DNA of 64,000 bases, from the NCBI RefSeq assembly GCF_032118995.1, contig NC_092661.1, forward strand, positions 994,501 to 1,058,500, in the 5' to 3' direction. This stretch comes from Asterias amurensis. Lineage: Eukaryota; Echinodermata; Asteroidea; Forcipulatida; Asteriidae. How positions within the stretch are numbered: the stretch's first letter is position 1; every line of letters starts with the position of its first letter. This document shows, piece by piece, positions 45,952 to 58,744 of this stretch. The notes beneath the pieces were generated by a model. It saw only the letters and a program-made list of their open reading frames with translations, was not told the DNA's origin and did not search any database. A program made the position numbers and the translations under genes.

Positions 45952-48912
45952 AGCACCACTGAACTGTAGAAGCAGCAGAGTTGTGCAAACGTGTGTGCCG
46001 GTCGGTGTGGCTAACTACTATCTGGAAAGTGTGACGACCTAATGATCCAAGAGTTAATGGTTGGGTAAGCATTTTATTAAGTGAAATCTTGTTAATGTGG
46101 CGCTGGTAGTCTGTCTTACCGGTGTCCTACCTTACATGATTGACAAACTATTTCAACTCTCTCGATCTCCGACAAAAAACAAAACCTAAGAAAGAAAGGA
46201 TTTGGTTGCCTGTTGAAGTCTTTGGGGGCCTGTATCAAAAGTGTCAAGGACTGAGGACCATTGCACTTTTTTGCACATTTTTTACCTGATCATTTTGTTA
46301 TCCTAAGTTGGTACCCGTCTCTCTATACTGTTCCTGTGTAAACGGGTCTACTTTTTGAGCAACTTCTCTACACTGGACATCCTCTTCTGATCTGAGGGAG
46401 CCTCTGAACTTGACGGATGACGGAGACTTCTACCCAGATGTTGGTGCGAGGGTCGGAGAAACGAGATTCTGAACATGGCTATTCACATTTCAATCAGGTA
46501 CTCAGGCTTTTACATTGGTTTCACTTGTGTTAAGAAGTTTTGACTGTATCAAAAGGAGATATCAAAGATGACATTTGGATTGTGTAGGAAGTTAACAGGG
46601 TCCTTTTTAGAAGAAACATCGTTGCTTAGATAGATGCGGTTAGTTGTGACTGGTTCAATTCTCTGCCACAGTAGGTTGTATGTACACTCCTTCGTCAGTT
46701 AGAATAGTGTTTAGATTTTAGATTTAGTTAAAACCCCGCTTGAACTGGTTGACAACATTCAGTCTATGACGTTAACTATTGGTCTATTTCAGTGACCAAT
46801 TAACTAGGTTGTTCATTGTAGGTTTTGAGTGGTCAGCTTTATGACAGATTCTACAGTAGGTATGTTAACAATCAGTTGAGGAAATGATTTACAAATGATG
46901 TTGACCAATAGACATTGCTTTTTCAACAAATACTGCCACTGTGGTGTGCATGATTTGTATACATTTTTCATAAACATAGTAATTTTGCTGCAGTAGGTGT
47001 TTTAAATCCTTCAGGTTATTAATTATTTATAATTGTGAACAGTTTTTACAACTGGTTAACCCTTTTCCAGCTGAACATGGTGACGACACTCAGGCGGTTT
47101 ACAAACACTCAAAAGATATGTTCAGCCGCAATGTTTGAATCTTGTTTCTCTAGTTATTTAGGCTGTTAAAGTGACAAAGACACTTGGTCATTAAAATTTT
47201 GACAGGTTCTAAAAAGAGTTGGCAAGTTTAAGATATGTAACCTGTAGAGAACATCTCAACATGTACAACAGCGTAGTGTACTTTGAATCAAACTAGGTGC
47301 TTATTAGCAGATTAGCAGTATTAGTGTAGACTTATTCAGTTAAACCACGGAACAAAAATAGTAATTTTTCACATGGCTAGGTAGTTATACGAAGCATAAA
47401 CACTAGTCCAGTATTAGTGTAGAATTATTTAACAAATAACTAAATTAGTTATTTCTCAATTTGCTTGTTAGATTGATTTTGTTATGAATATTATGCCAAA
47501 AAGACACAGCAGGAATAGGTTATCTAAATAAGACGTCACTTTGTTACTTTAGTCATGCACTGTTTGCAGAATCACAGGTGTCTTTCTACATGGAAAGTAC
47601 ACCAAGTTATCAGCGATCTTATCGTCACTGATAAAACCTTAATTTTCCGACATCGACGTCAGACTCATTTTTATGCAAAAACATTGTAGTTTATAATTGT
47701 TACAAAATCATTAGTACGCAGTGGTTGGTTTGCAGATTTACATGAAGTTAAGCAGTAGGAGTAGTTGTTGATCCTAGATGTTCAATACTTTATTGGGACT
47801 TCATCAGCAATTTGTAGTTCCATAGGATTTGAAACTTTGTTGTACTTAGTATCTTATCGTCGCTGATAAAACCTTAATTTTCCGACATCGACGTCGGACT
47901 CATTTTTATGCAAAAACATTGTAGTTTATGATTAGTACTAAATCATTAGTATGCAGTGGTTGGTTTGCAGATTTACATGAAGTTAATTAGTAGGAGTAGT
48001 TGTTGATCCTAGATGTTCAATACTTTATTGGGACCTCATCAGCAATTTGTAGTTCCGTAGGATTTGAAACTTTGTTGTACTTAGGATCTTAATTTGTTTA
48101 GGTTATTTTTTTATTTAGAGTTTTTTTTTCTTAGTCTAGTTATCCTCCATAAACCCAATGTCATCTACAATATCTCCTGTAACGATACTTTGCAACGAAG
48201 ATGCAAATCTGATGTTTGTGTTTAACCTAATTTTTGACTTTGAAATTTGACTTCATTTGAACGTGTAATCACACACACTGTTAAAATGTTGCGATGTTTT
48301 AACAAATCCAAAACAAATTTTAGTACGTCTAATGCAAGTGAAACCAATACATTCCTGAGTATGCTGTTTTTAAAAAAAATTTTAAGTTCAGCCGCCATGT
48401 TGGAATCTTGTTTCTCTGATCAGCGCATCATCATCCGGGTTGAAGTCTTCGTTATTCTGATGGTACAGGACTCAATCGGTGACGGAGTGGAAGCGTCCTT
48501 TTACACTTTAACCAAAATTCAAACTTGAAACTTTACTCCAAGAACTTAGCGACGTGTTTGCCCGAACAGGGGGAGACGTCCGATGGTACACTTGATACAG
48601 ATTCATCAAACATTTTAACGGGCAACAGAATCCTTTCCGACTTTTGTTTTGGACTTTGAAAAAAAAAATCTTAAGTTTGTTTTGGGCTTCGGACTTTTAA
48701 AAAACAATCTTTTTAGTTTGTCAATCATGTAAGGCAGGACATTGGTAAAACAGACTATCAATGAAACATTAACTTGATTTAACTTAATAAAATGCTTTCC
48801 TTCCATTAATACTTAGATCATTTAGTCGCTTCACTTTCTAGATAGTAGTTGGCCACACCGATTGGCACACACGTTTGCGCAACTCTGCTGCTTCTACAGT
48901 TCAGTGGTGCTT
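45952..48912. mobile_element. DNA transposon of about 2.96 kb with about 200-bp terminal inverted repeats, non-autonomous
   Basis: Left end gcaccactgaactgtagaag, right end cttctacagttcagtggtgc. The inversion continues for about 95 bp (gcaaacgtgtgtgcc, actactatctggaaagtg) and again through ttacatgattgacaaacta at about 46130 and 48720. No transposase-like ORF. The interior has a 240-bp direct duplication (47612-47850 and 47851-48090) and a repeated gaatcttgtttctct motif. Target duplication is unclear (the flanks may both be part of A-rich DNA). Superfamily not assigned. Confidence 0.75.
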
Positions 48913-49221
48913 AAAAAAAATCAAAAAAATCCCTAAAAAAACGCCTTTTTTATATAGACTAAGTCAGCCAAAAAAGTTTCTCGTGCCGTTGTACGGTTCG
49001 AAATTAACTCCGTAAAAAGTTTGGCCCTACCCCCCCTATTATTAAAATATTGATCAACCAAGTGCACCCCCTATAGGGGTGCAGAAGAGACTGTATCCCA
49101 AAGCAATGTACACCAACAATATAATCAACTAGAAATTTGCACATGACTCTTATACAAGGCGTCAAATTCAAATTACCATTAGATTATATAGCTAGGTACA
49201 TCAAAATGGAATACAGCCCCT

Positions 49222-49640
49222 TATTAAAGGTATCGTCTTATAGCTTGTTGTGACTTTATATAACAATAAAATGGAGTCCCATTGTGGACTTAGTCATTTT
49301 TTGACCAAAAAACTAGCCATTGTTTGTACTTAGTAATTTTTTTGAGCAGAAACTCATAGTCAATGTTTGTACTTAGTCTTTTTTGGGACTTAGTCATTTT
49401 TTGACAAAAACACTTGGTAATTATTGACTTTCTGGGTTCTATTGTGGACTTAGTCATTTTTTCGACCAAAAAACTAGCCATTGTTTGTACTTAGTAATTT
49501 TTTGAGCAGAAACTCATAGTCAATGTTTGTACTTAGTCTTTTTTTGGACTTAGTCATTTTTTGACAAAAACACTCAAAAACTTTCCAAGATTGATATTAT
49601 AAAGTCACAGAACAAGCTATAAGATGCGGCCTTTACAGAA
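49222..49640. repeat. MITE with inverted ends and a doubled interior
   Basis: Ends cgtcttatagcttgttgtga and tcacagaacaagctataaga are inverted. Inside, a segment of about 170 bp (attgtggacttagtcatttt, ctagccattgtttgtactta) is present about twice in tandem. Confidence 0.7.
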
Positions 49641-52380
49641 GATACAACATTGGTAGTTACGCTAAATAGCAATATTGTGAATTGAATTACATTGTTATTG
49701 CGGGAATTTATGCATTACCTTCAATTTTGGTAAGCATGCAAGTAAACATTCATCTAAATGTCCACTTGATGTAAAAACTGTATTGAGTTAAACAATAAAT
49801 AAAGAAATGTGTTATGAAAACGCTGCAAGTTTGAGATAACGTTTTTTGTGTCAAAATTTGTGCACTCTATATGCAGTATATGAATACCAATGTTGTACCT
49901 TCTTTATAAGTAAGAAATGCAACCTGTAAACCATAAAGGAGTCAAATTTAATTAGATTTGTTTGAAAAGAAAAAAAAAAAAACGCTTTGATTCTGTAAAT
50001 ATTCTGAGTTCTTGTAAGATGAAGAAAAAGCACAACAATTTTTTTGGCAAGTTTGCAAAACACAAATAGTTAATTTATGAGACTAGTTTTTTTGTTAGCC
50101 ATGTGGACTCCTTTTGGATAAAACAGGTTACATTTCTTCCTTGGTTGATCATTTATATTTCTTAGCTATGGTTGTTATTTGCCAGCTGATATTTCTTCGC
50201 GAATATTTTGGGGGTTTAAGTTCAATTTTGAAACTATACACATTTTCAATACTTTTTAATTAACACAAGTATGAATTGAAAGCTGTATTTGATTTTACAA
50301 ATACAATTTTTAAATTGTGGCACTTGACAAGTGCATTAAAAAAAAAACACATTTTGAAATAATTTCAATGAAGTTTTCAAAAAGTAATTGTACATCAACT
50401 GGCATATTTCCAACCATCAATTTAAGCAACTATCAAAATGAATAGTAAGGAAGCAATAGGAGTGCCAAAGCACCCACAAAAACAAAATTTGTTTTAATTG
50501 AAACATTAGGGAAACATAACATACAGTATAGTCATAATCAAGTTCTTGAGGTTGGGGTGGGTGGGGGTAATGTCTAACAGTGTGGATGCACTAAGTGAGT
50601 GTTCTTGTTTTCTTTCTCTGGAAGACATTTAAAGTTTGTTCAAATAAATTTTTGAAAATTCAAATAAACAATCTAGTCTGGTTTGCTTATTATTTTCTGA
50701 TGATTCCAAATATTTTGACAACTTGTAACTTTGATGCCTTCTTGGTGTTGATGAACTAATTAAAAATAAATTTTTGAAAATAATTAAGGTTGGGATACTT
50801 TTGGTAATTATCAAACAACCGTCTCCTCACTTGGTGTGCCTCAATAAATGCATAAATAACAAACCAATGGAAGGTTTGGCTCAAATGGTCATTAAAGTTT
50901 AAAACAAATTATGAAAGAAAACCCCATATTCCGTTTATGAAATTGTGTGCTTTCAGATGCATGAGAAGAGTAAATGTTTTGGGGTGAATTTTTTTTTAAC
51001 ACTTTTCCAACAACATTTTTGTAACATCAACGTGACCAGTGCTCTAACGTTTTCATGGTAATTAATTTTGGGAGTAACTACCAAGTATCAGATAAACTAT
51101 ACTGCTATTTAATAGGATGCATTATTATAAAGCTAGTTTTTTTTCTCCAAAATCCTTGGGGGCCGACCGTAATTAAAGTTTTTAGTAGAAATTTAAATGA
51201 TTCTTCGGCGGCCCCACAAAAAAAGAAGTCATAAATAATGTGGGTCTTAAGAGAAAAAAAAGAGAAATTTTGGCAAATGTGTTGGTATAAATTATTCTGG
51301 CCCTACAGCTAGTAATAGAATATTATTTACAGATTGCCTCACAGAATGGTTGAGGCTGTGTACCTCAGTGACTGCTGTTGTGGCTGGAGAGACTGCTAAG
51401 ATGCAGGGAGAGGCAGCATACACTTGATGAAAGGGAAACATCAGATTCCACGACCTCTGAAAAAGAACAAAATTATATTTTGAGTATAGATGTAAATTAG
51501 TGTTCATACAAATGAGGGGATATAGGAAGTATAAGGCATTGGGAAAATGGAAAATTACTTCAGGGGCCTTTAAATTGTTCTGAGGTCTTTAAATTTTCTC
51601 CACATATACATAACATGTACATAGCCCAGGGTATAAAGGTCCCGTACCATTGCGAAAATATTACACCTAACTCAGGAAGCTGAACTTTTACTAATGATGT
51701 TCCTTGTAGTCGGAACTCCAAGACACCATTATTTAAAATTGTTGAATTTTCTCATTTAGTGTTAATATTTTTGGGTCACACTATCAATTTGGTACATGAC
51801 GATCACATCGCCAGTGCAGGACTCCGACATATTTTCAGAAATTAATTCATCCATGGATATTCCTCTTTTGCATCAACACATGAATCACTTACCTGATTAA
51901 GAAGATTCTATGAACATCCGTGCAGTTATCATGTGAAAGTTGTTGAATTTTGATGTCGGTTTGCGATGTAAAATGTTGCAGAAAATCTGCTTTCACCACA
52001 CACCATGCCCGCGCTCAGAAAAGAAAATGGCCGCGGGGGAGCAAAGGGTAGTCTGGTCTCCTGACCAAAGATTCCTATACGTCTCGTGTCGATAGAGCCT
52101 AGTCGAAGATTTTTGGGTCTGGGGACCAGACTAAGTAAAGGGGTGTACAAACCTCATTCACAGGGGTGATCGATCGGCATCCTTTTATTGGCCGAAATTT
52201 GAAAGAATCATAGGGGGTGAGGCCACCACTTTTCTCAATTTTTGCCTATTTTTGGGGGTAGGCTTTTCTGCAGCCTTTTTTATTGAACAGATGCCAAGAA
52301 TAACAATATTTGAAGCAATAACTAGGAAGTTGTGATTTTTTTATTTTTACTTAAAAGTTGGAGCAAAACTTAAAAAAACT
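49641..52380. other. AT-rich intergenic region
   Basis: Contains a decayed GGCAGTGGACAC-family MITE (about 50785-51080), a small palindrome at 52050-52135 (tagtctggtctcctgacc / ggtctggggaccagacta) and two weak exon candidates around 51333-51456 on opposite strands. Nothing else seen. Confidence 0.45.
51333..51427 (+). CDS. Candidate terminal exon, unknown protein
   Basis: Acceptor tattatttacag, then in phase 1 an open frame CLTEWLRLCTSVTAVVAGET followed by AKMQGEAAYT and a stop. The phase fits the donor at 33750, giving D at the junction. I do not recognise the peptide. A minus-strand acceptor (ttctttttcag before 51456) competes at the same place, so strand and coding status are uncertain. 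Confidence 0.25.
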
Positions 52381-55375
52381 ATAAGGGGTAAGGTCCAGCA
52401 TTTTTATCAAGTATAGCCTTATGATTTTTTTTTTCAGAAGCGAAAAATTCATAAAGCTACTATAGCCTTGAGATTTTTTTCGAGCGCAAAGTTCACAATG
52501 CCTTATGATTATTTAAGGGAAACAAGTTTACAAGGCCTTGTGATTTTTTTTCAAGCGCAAAGTTCACAAGGCCTTATAATTTTTTTTAGAGCAAAAAGTT
52601 CACAAGGCCTTGTGATTTGTTAAGAGCGTAAAGTTTACAAGGCTATAGCCTTGTGATTTTTTTTCGAGCGCAAAGTTCAAAAGGCCCTATGATTTTTTGA
52701 GAGCGAAAAGTTTACAAGGCAAATGATTTTTTAAGAGCAAAAAGTTTACAAGGCTATAGCCTTGTGATTTTTTTCGAGCGCAAAGTTCACAAGGCCTTAT
52801 GATTTTTTAAGAGCAAAAAGTTTATAAGGCTATAGCCTTGTGAATTTTTTCGAGCGCAAAGTTCACAAGGCCTTATGATTTTGTTTCGAGCGCAAAGTTC
52901 ACAAGGCCTCTTGTTTTTTTAGAGCAAATAGTTTATAAGGGGATAGCCTTATGATTTTTTGCGAGCGCAAAGTTTACAAGGCCTTATGATTTTTTAAGAG
53001 CGTAAAGTTTACAAGGCTACAGCCCTGTGGTTTTTTGAGCGCAAAGTTCAAAAGGCCTTATGATTTTTTAAGAGCGAAAAGTTTACAAGACTATAGCCTT
53101 GTGAATTTTTTCGAGCGCAAAGTTCACAAGGCCTTATGATTTTGTTTCGAGCGCAAAGTTCACAAGGCCTCTTGTTTTTTAAGAGCGTAAAGTTTACAAG
53201 GCTACAGCCTTGTGATTTTTTTCGAGCGCAAAGTTCACAAGGCCTTATGATTTTTTAAGAGAAAAAAGTTGACTAGGCTATTGCCTTGTGATTTTTTCGA
53301 GCGCAAAGTTCACAAGGCCTTATGATTTTTTAAGAGCAAAAAGTTCACAAGGCCTCTTGATTTTTTTAGAGCAAATAGTTTACAAGGCTATAGCCTTATG
53401 ATTTTTCGCGAGCGCAAAGTTCACAAGGCCTTATGATTGTTTTAAGCGCAAAAAGTTTACAAGACCTTGTGATTTTTTTCGAGCGCAAAGTTCACAAGGC
53501 CTTATGATTTTTTAAGAGCGAAAAGTTTACAAGGCTATATAGCCTTGTGTTTTTTTTCGAGCGCAAAGTTCACAAGGCAAATGATTTTTTAAGAGCCTTA
53601 TGATTTTTTAAGAGCAAAAAGTTTACAAGGCTATAGCCTTGTGATTTTTTTCGAACGCAAAGTTCACAAGGTCTTATGATTTTTAAGAGAAACAAGTTTA
53701 CAAGTTTACTTGTGATTTTTTTTCGAGTGCAAAGTTCACAAGGCCTTACGATTTTTTAAGAGCGAAAAGTTAATAAGGCTATAGCCTTGTGAATTTTTCG
53801 AGCGCAAAGTTCACAAGGCCTTATGATTTTTTTTGAGCGCAAAGTTCACAAGGCCTCTTGATTTTTTTAGAGCAAATAGTTTACAAGGCTATAGCCTTAT
53901 GATTTTTTGCGAGCGCAAAGTTCACAAGGCCTTATGATTTTTTCGAGGGCAAAGTTCACAAGGCAAATGATTTTTTAAGAGCAAAAAGTTTACAAGGCTA
54001 TAGCCTTGTGATTTTTCGCGAGCGCAAAGTTCACAAGGCCTTATGATTGTTTTAAGCGCAAAAAGTTTACAAGACCTTGTGATTTTTTTCGAGCGCAAAG
54101 TTCACAAGGCCTTATGATTTTTTAAGAGCGAAAAGTTTACAAGGCTATATAGCCTTGTGTTTTTTTTCGAGCGCAAAGTTCACAAGGCAAATGATTTTTT
54201 AAGAGCCTTATGATTTTTTAAGAGCAAAAAGTTTACAAGGCTATAGCCTTGTGATTTTTTTCGAACGCAAAGTTCACAAGGCCTTATGATTTTTTAAGAG
54301 AAACAAGTTTACAAGGCTATATAGCCTTGTGATTTTTTTTCGAGTGCAAAGTTCACAAGGCCTTATGATTTTTTAAGAGCGAAAAGTTAATAAGGCTATA
54401 GCCTTGTGAATTTTTCGAGCGCAAAGTTCACAAGGCCTTATGATTTTTTTTGAGCGCAAAGTTCACAAGGCCTCTTGATTTTTTTAGAGCAAATAGTTTA
54501 CAAGGCTATATAGCCTTATGATTTTTTGCGAGCGCAAAGTTCACAAGGCCTTATGATTTTTTCGAGGGCAAAGTTCACAAGGCAAATGATTTTTTAAGAG
54601 CAAACAGTTTACAAGGCTTGTGATTTTTTTAGAGGGCAAAGTTCACAAGGCCTTGTGATTTTTAAGAGCGTAAAGTTTACAAGGCTATAGCCTTGTGATT
54701 TTTTTCGAGCGCAAAGTTTAAAAGACCTTATGATTTTTTAAGAGCGAAAAGTTTACAAGGCTATGGCCTTGTGGTTTTTTTCGAGCGCAAAGTTCACAAG
54801 GCCTTATGATTTTTTAAGAGAAACAAGTTTACAAGGCTATAGCCTTGTGATTTTTTTCGAGCGCAAAGTTCACAAGGCAAATGATTTTTTAAGAGCAAAA
54901 AGTTTACAAGGCTATAGCCTTGTGATTTTTTTCGAGCGCAAAGTTCACAAGGCCTTATGATTTTTTAAGAGAAACAAGTTTACAAGGCTATAGCCTTGTG
55001 ATTTTTTTCGAGCACAAAGTTCACAAGGCCTTATGATTTTTTAAGAGAAACAAGTTTACAAGGCTATAGCCTTGTGATTTTTTTCGAGCACAAAGTTTAA
55101 AAGGCCTTATGATATTTTAAGAGCGAAAAGTTTACAAGGCCTTATGATTTTTTTAGAGCTAATAGTTTACAAGGCTATAGCCTTGTGATTTGTTTCAAAT
55201 GCAAAGTTCACCAGGCCTTATGATTTTTATAGAGCGAAAAGTTTACAAGGCCTTATGATTTTTTTTCAAGCGCAAAGTTCACAAGGCTTTACTTTATAGC
55301 CTTGTGATTTTTTTTCGAGCAAAAAGTATAGCCCTGTGAACTTTTCGCTCGAAAAAGTTTAGGCCATGTGAACTT
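52380..55375 (+). repeat. 3-kb palindrome-rich satellite
   Basis: Units of about 75-80 bp joining gagcgcaaagttcacaagg, ccttatgattttttaagagc, aaagtttacaagg and the perfect 18-bp palindrome acaaggctatagccttgt. A higher-order copy shifts by about 610 bp (53400-53960 against 54010-54570). A 65-codon ORF at 54763-54960 is only the repeat read in frame (FFERKVHKA motif). Confidence 0.9.
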
Positions 55376-55575
55376 TTTATCCTAAAGGAATGGTACATGT
55401 GCATTATTAGCGTCGAGTAGACTGTATCCATTCTAGTGTCATATTTTGGACAAACAAAGCATGACAACCTCAAACTTTTGTAGTTTTTAAAATATTTTAT
55501 TTGACAAATGCCATTTTTTATAATGGAACAAAAAAGTTATAATAACAAATTAAATCCAATGAAACCATCTTATAG

Positions 55576-55805
55576 GGTGGGTTCGTTTAGCTTCCCTGGG
55601 TCGACCCGGTCTGCCCCGGTACGTTCGAATAGCTGTGACGGGGCTCGCCCGGGTCAGCCCCCAGTGCCCTGCTTCTGGAGTGGGTCACTTGGGGGTGACC
55701 TGAGGTGCATGCCGTCACCACGAGAGGGCGAGTGTGATCGTTCGAATAGCTCTTGTCAGGGGCTCACCCGAGTGAGCACTGCGGGGTAGACCCAGGGAAG
55801 TTAAA
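55576..55805 (+). repeat. GC-rich element with gttcgtttagcttccctgggt ends, copy 1
   Basis: Inverted ends (gggttcgtttagcttccctg / cagggaagttaaacc), GC-rich interior (gtgacctgaggtgcatgccg, gggcgagtgtgatcgttcga). The second copy at 60785-61030 is in the opposite orientation, inside an intron of the QRSL1-like gene. Confidence 0.75.
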
Positions 55806-56065
55806 CCTATTAACCTATTGAGCTCGGTTGACCTGGGTCATCTGTCCATTGACCTCAGTGACCTCTGAAGCTCCTGCCACGGAAATGACACCTGTTGTTC
55901 CAACCACTTAAAGACTGTCAACAGCTGTTTCTCCTTGAATCCTTGGCCAATCAGCTGCAGTCCTATGGGCATGCTCTGTGGTGACAAGAAGGCGGGGACT
56001 GATATCGCTGGAATGCCTGCAAAAGGAATAATTTTGATTAAAAGTTTATCTTGTTTTGCTATCGC

Positions 56066-56735
56066 TTAAAAGCAGTGGACACTATTGGTAATTACTCACA
56101 ATAATTATCAGCATAAAACCTCACATGGTAACAAGTAATAGGGAGAGGTTGACAATATGAAACATTGTGAGAACTGGCTCCCTCTGAAGTGACGTAGTTT
56201 TTGAGACAGAAGTAGTTTTCCACAAATTTTATTTTGAGACCTCCAGTTTAGGATTTGAGGACTTGAAATCAAGCATCTTAAAGCACACAACTTCGTGTGA
56301 CTAGGGTGTTTTTTATTCTATTAATATCTTGCAACTTCGACCACCAATTGCGCTCCAATTTCACAGGTTTATTTTATGCATATGTTTAGATGCACCAAGT
56401 GAGAAGACTGGTCTTTGACAATTACCAATAGTGTCCAGTGTCTTTAAAGGCACTGGACACTATCAGTAATTACTCAAAATAATTGTTAGCATAAAGACCT
56501 ACTTGGTAACGAGTAACGGAGAGCTGCAACCATATAAAACATTGTGAGAAACAGCTCCCTCTAACGTGACGTAGTTTTCGAGTAATTTTCCACTATTTTC
56601 CACAAATTTTTACATCGCAAACACACAAAGATGATTCGCATCAGTTGACTCCTGCGAAAGATTCCATGTGAAAACAGCCTTGTGGCATCAAAATTCGTAT
56701 CTCATTCCCAGGAAGTATGAACTGTGCTTAAAGGG
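56066..56735. repeat. GGCAGTGGACAC-family MITE plus a truncated second copy, last intron of QRSL1-like gene
   Basis: The full copy is 56066-56449 (ttaaaagcagtggacactat ... aatagtgtccagtgtcttta). A second, truncated copy starts at the shared border (56447, aaaggcactggacactatca) and gives way near 56600 to a MITE piece of the 4405-4590 type (gattccatgtgaaaacagcc). Confidence 0.65.
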
Positions 56736-56983
56736 GACTCACCCGCTAAATTGGCCGACATGAACATTACGTCTTCTACTTCCTGTTGCTGCCGATTGTC
56801 CCGGGCTACAAAGTCTTTATACGTCCTAGCATCGCTGACTGAGGAAGGTGTTAGTAAGACGTCTACTCCACTACGAAACACTCTCTGGAAATCATTCGCA
56901 ATCAGACGTCAGACGAAGGAAGTACTTCTCATAATTGCTGTCCAGACAGAATAATAATAATATTAATATTTATATTAATACAA

Positions 56984-57372
56984 ACTTAAGGCAGTGGACA
57001 CTATTGGTAATTGTCAAAGACTAGCCTTCACAGTTGGTGTATCTCAACATATGCATAAAATAACAAACCTGTGAAAATTTGAGCTCAATCGGTCATCGAA
57101 CTTGCGAGATAATAATGAAAGAAAAAAACACCCTTGTTACACAAAGTTGTGTGTGTTTAGATGGTTGATTTCGAGACTTCAAGTTCTAAACTTGAGGTCT
57201 CTAAATCAAATTCATGGAAAATTACTTCTTTCTCAAAAACTATAGCACTTCAGAGGACGCCGTTTCTCACAGTGTTTTAAACCATCAACCTCTCCCCATT
57301 GCTCGTAATCAAGAAAGGTTTTACGATAATAATTATTTTTAGTAATTACCAATAGTGTCCACTGCATTTAAA
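56984..57372. repeat. Fold-back MITE, GGCAGTGGACAC family
   Basis: Starts taaggcagtggacactattg and ends caatagtgtccactgcattt. Intronic in the QRSL1-like gene. Confidence 0.7.
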
Positions 57373-57649
57373 AAGCGCACTTTCTAATAACAGATTACTC
57401 AAGCGCAACCGAAAAAATAATACAAATGCTCTTGGAAAATAACACTAATACAGGAATGCACAAATTATATTTAATAATAAGCCACAAAGGAAACTGATTG
57501 GGTAAACATTAAATAATTTTTGGTTGAACAAAGGCAAAGTATTGACCACCTTGTGAATTCAAATTTTTTACTCCACAAATTGGCTGACTGTATTAGTTTG
57601 TAAAAAAACAAGAAAAAAAACCCAACATTTCTGAGGCAGTATATTATAT

Positions 57650-58007
57650 TCTACCCTGAAAACATCTTTCTAACCATATGCATTTTATAACAAACAGTTC
57701 CAAACGCTTTTTACCGACCAACTCAACCGAACCAAGGCAACGTGTCCTTTTAAATTTGATCATTTAAGAATGATTTTAAGTCGCATCCCCTTAAGGTGAT
57801 CCCCTGGCTGCCACCTCCCAGGTTGTATGGTAATTTGGGTGTGATCCCTGGCTACACGGCACTTAACAGTTGTATGGCTTCTGACTGGCACCCCCGAACA
57901 AAGATATTGACAAAATAGGGACAATGCCAATATAGTGCTAGATAGCTCAGTTGGTAGAGCACCGGCACGTTAATCCGGAGGTCGTTTGTTCGAATCCCAC
58001 TCTAGTT
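57650..58007 (+). repeat. Truncated palindromic MITE and a tRNA-like SINE head
   Basis: 57650-57755 is the right arm of the GGAACACGTTGCC family (ccaaggcaacgtgtcctttt). 57937-58007 folds roughly as a tRNA: A-box tagctcagttggtagagc, loop acgttaa (anticodon position GTT but C instead of T at position 33) and B-box gttcgaatccc, with several mispaired T-arm bases. It is therefore a pseudogene or SINE head, not a tRNA gene. Confidence 0.5.
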
Positions 58008-58227
58008 AATTCTTTGTTCAACCCCAAAAATCATTTTAGAATTTCAATAAAATGTTCTCACTCTTTAAGCAGGAAGTAGTTCCCGGCGAGAATCCGTCCT
58101 CTGACGACATCATTGAAACCTTGGTGTCTAGTCGCTGCATACAGTAACTCAGTTGAATCACTATGCTCATGTCTATGACCTACGGGGACAATATAAAGGG
58201 AAGGTACATTTGTAGATGTTTATAGGG

Positions 58228-58740
58228 TTTAATAATAATAATAATGAACGGCACTTATATAGCCCTTCACACAACAGTCCCGAAGCACTTTACAAAAATT
58301 AATGAGTAAACAGGTAAGTTTTCAGCAGATGTTTGAAAATGTTCTCGTTTGGAGCAGTTCTGATGGTGTGCGGTAAGTTGTTCCAGAGTGAGGGTGAAGA
58401 GTATGCGAACGAGCGGTGGCCATAAGACATCGTGCGAGTGATGTATAGGACTAGTTGAGAGGTAGAGCTGGAGCGGAGGGTACGATGAGGCACATATGGA
58501 TAAAGGAGATCTTAAAGATAGTGAGGTGCGGATTGGTGGAGAGATTTGTATGTCAGCAGGAGAAGTTTGAATTCTAAGCGTTTGGAGACGGGTAACCAAT
58601 GAAGTGAGCGAAGTACTGGGGTGATATGTTGTCGAGGTGATTAGAGGCATTGCATGGTGAGGTATCAATATGTATTTGGTTTGCAGTAACATCTGTGTGT
58701 ATCTACTTGCCAGGTACAGTTTGTTCTTAGAGAACTCGTC
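58228..58740 (-). mobile_element. LINE 3' end (CR1/L2-like), minus strand, with ATT-repeat tail
   Basis: The minus frame gives TRTMSYGHRSFAYSSPSLWN then NLPHTIRTAPNENIFKHLLK and TYLFTH, followed by a short tail with gggctatataagtgccgttc and (att)n at 58228-58245. Frames are broken upstream (a second overlapping ORF carries the other pieces). 5'-truncated, dead copy. Confidence 0.7.
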
Positions 58741-58744
58741 ACGC

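Noticed and set aside
51353-51456. Minus-strand exon with acceptor ttctttttcag and a donor-like GAG|GTACAC
   Set aside because: The donor is weak, the two candidate frames are short, and the plus-strand reading at the same place is as good. Neither can be decided from sequence.
54763-54960. 65-codon ORF with repeated FFERKVHKA
   Set aside because: It is the satellite unit read in one frame; the ORF appears because unit length happens to preserve frame for two units and is not kept in neighbours.
52380-55375. CRISPR-like regular repeats
   Set aside because: Spacers are also repeated and diverged, the organism is a eukaryote, and there are no cas genes. It is a satellite.
57937-58007. tRNA-Asn (GTT) gene
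   Set aside because: Position 33 is C, and the anticodon stem and T-arm have mismatches. Best read as a SINE head or pseudogene.
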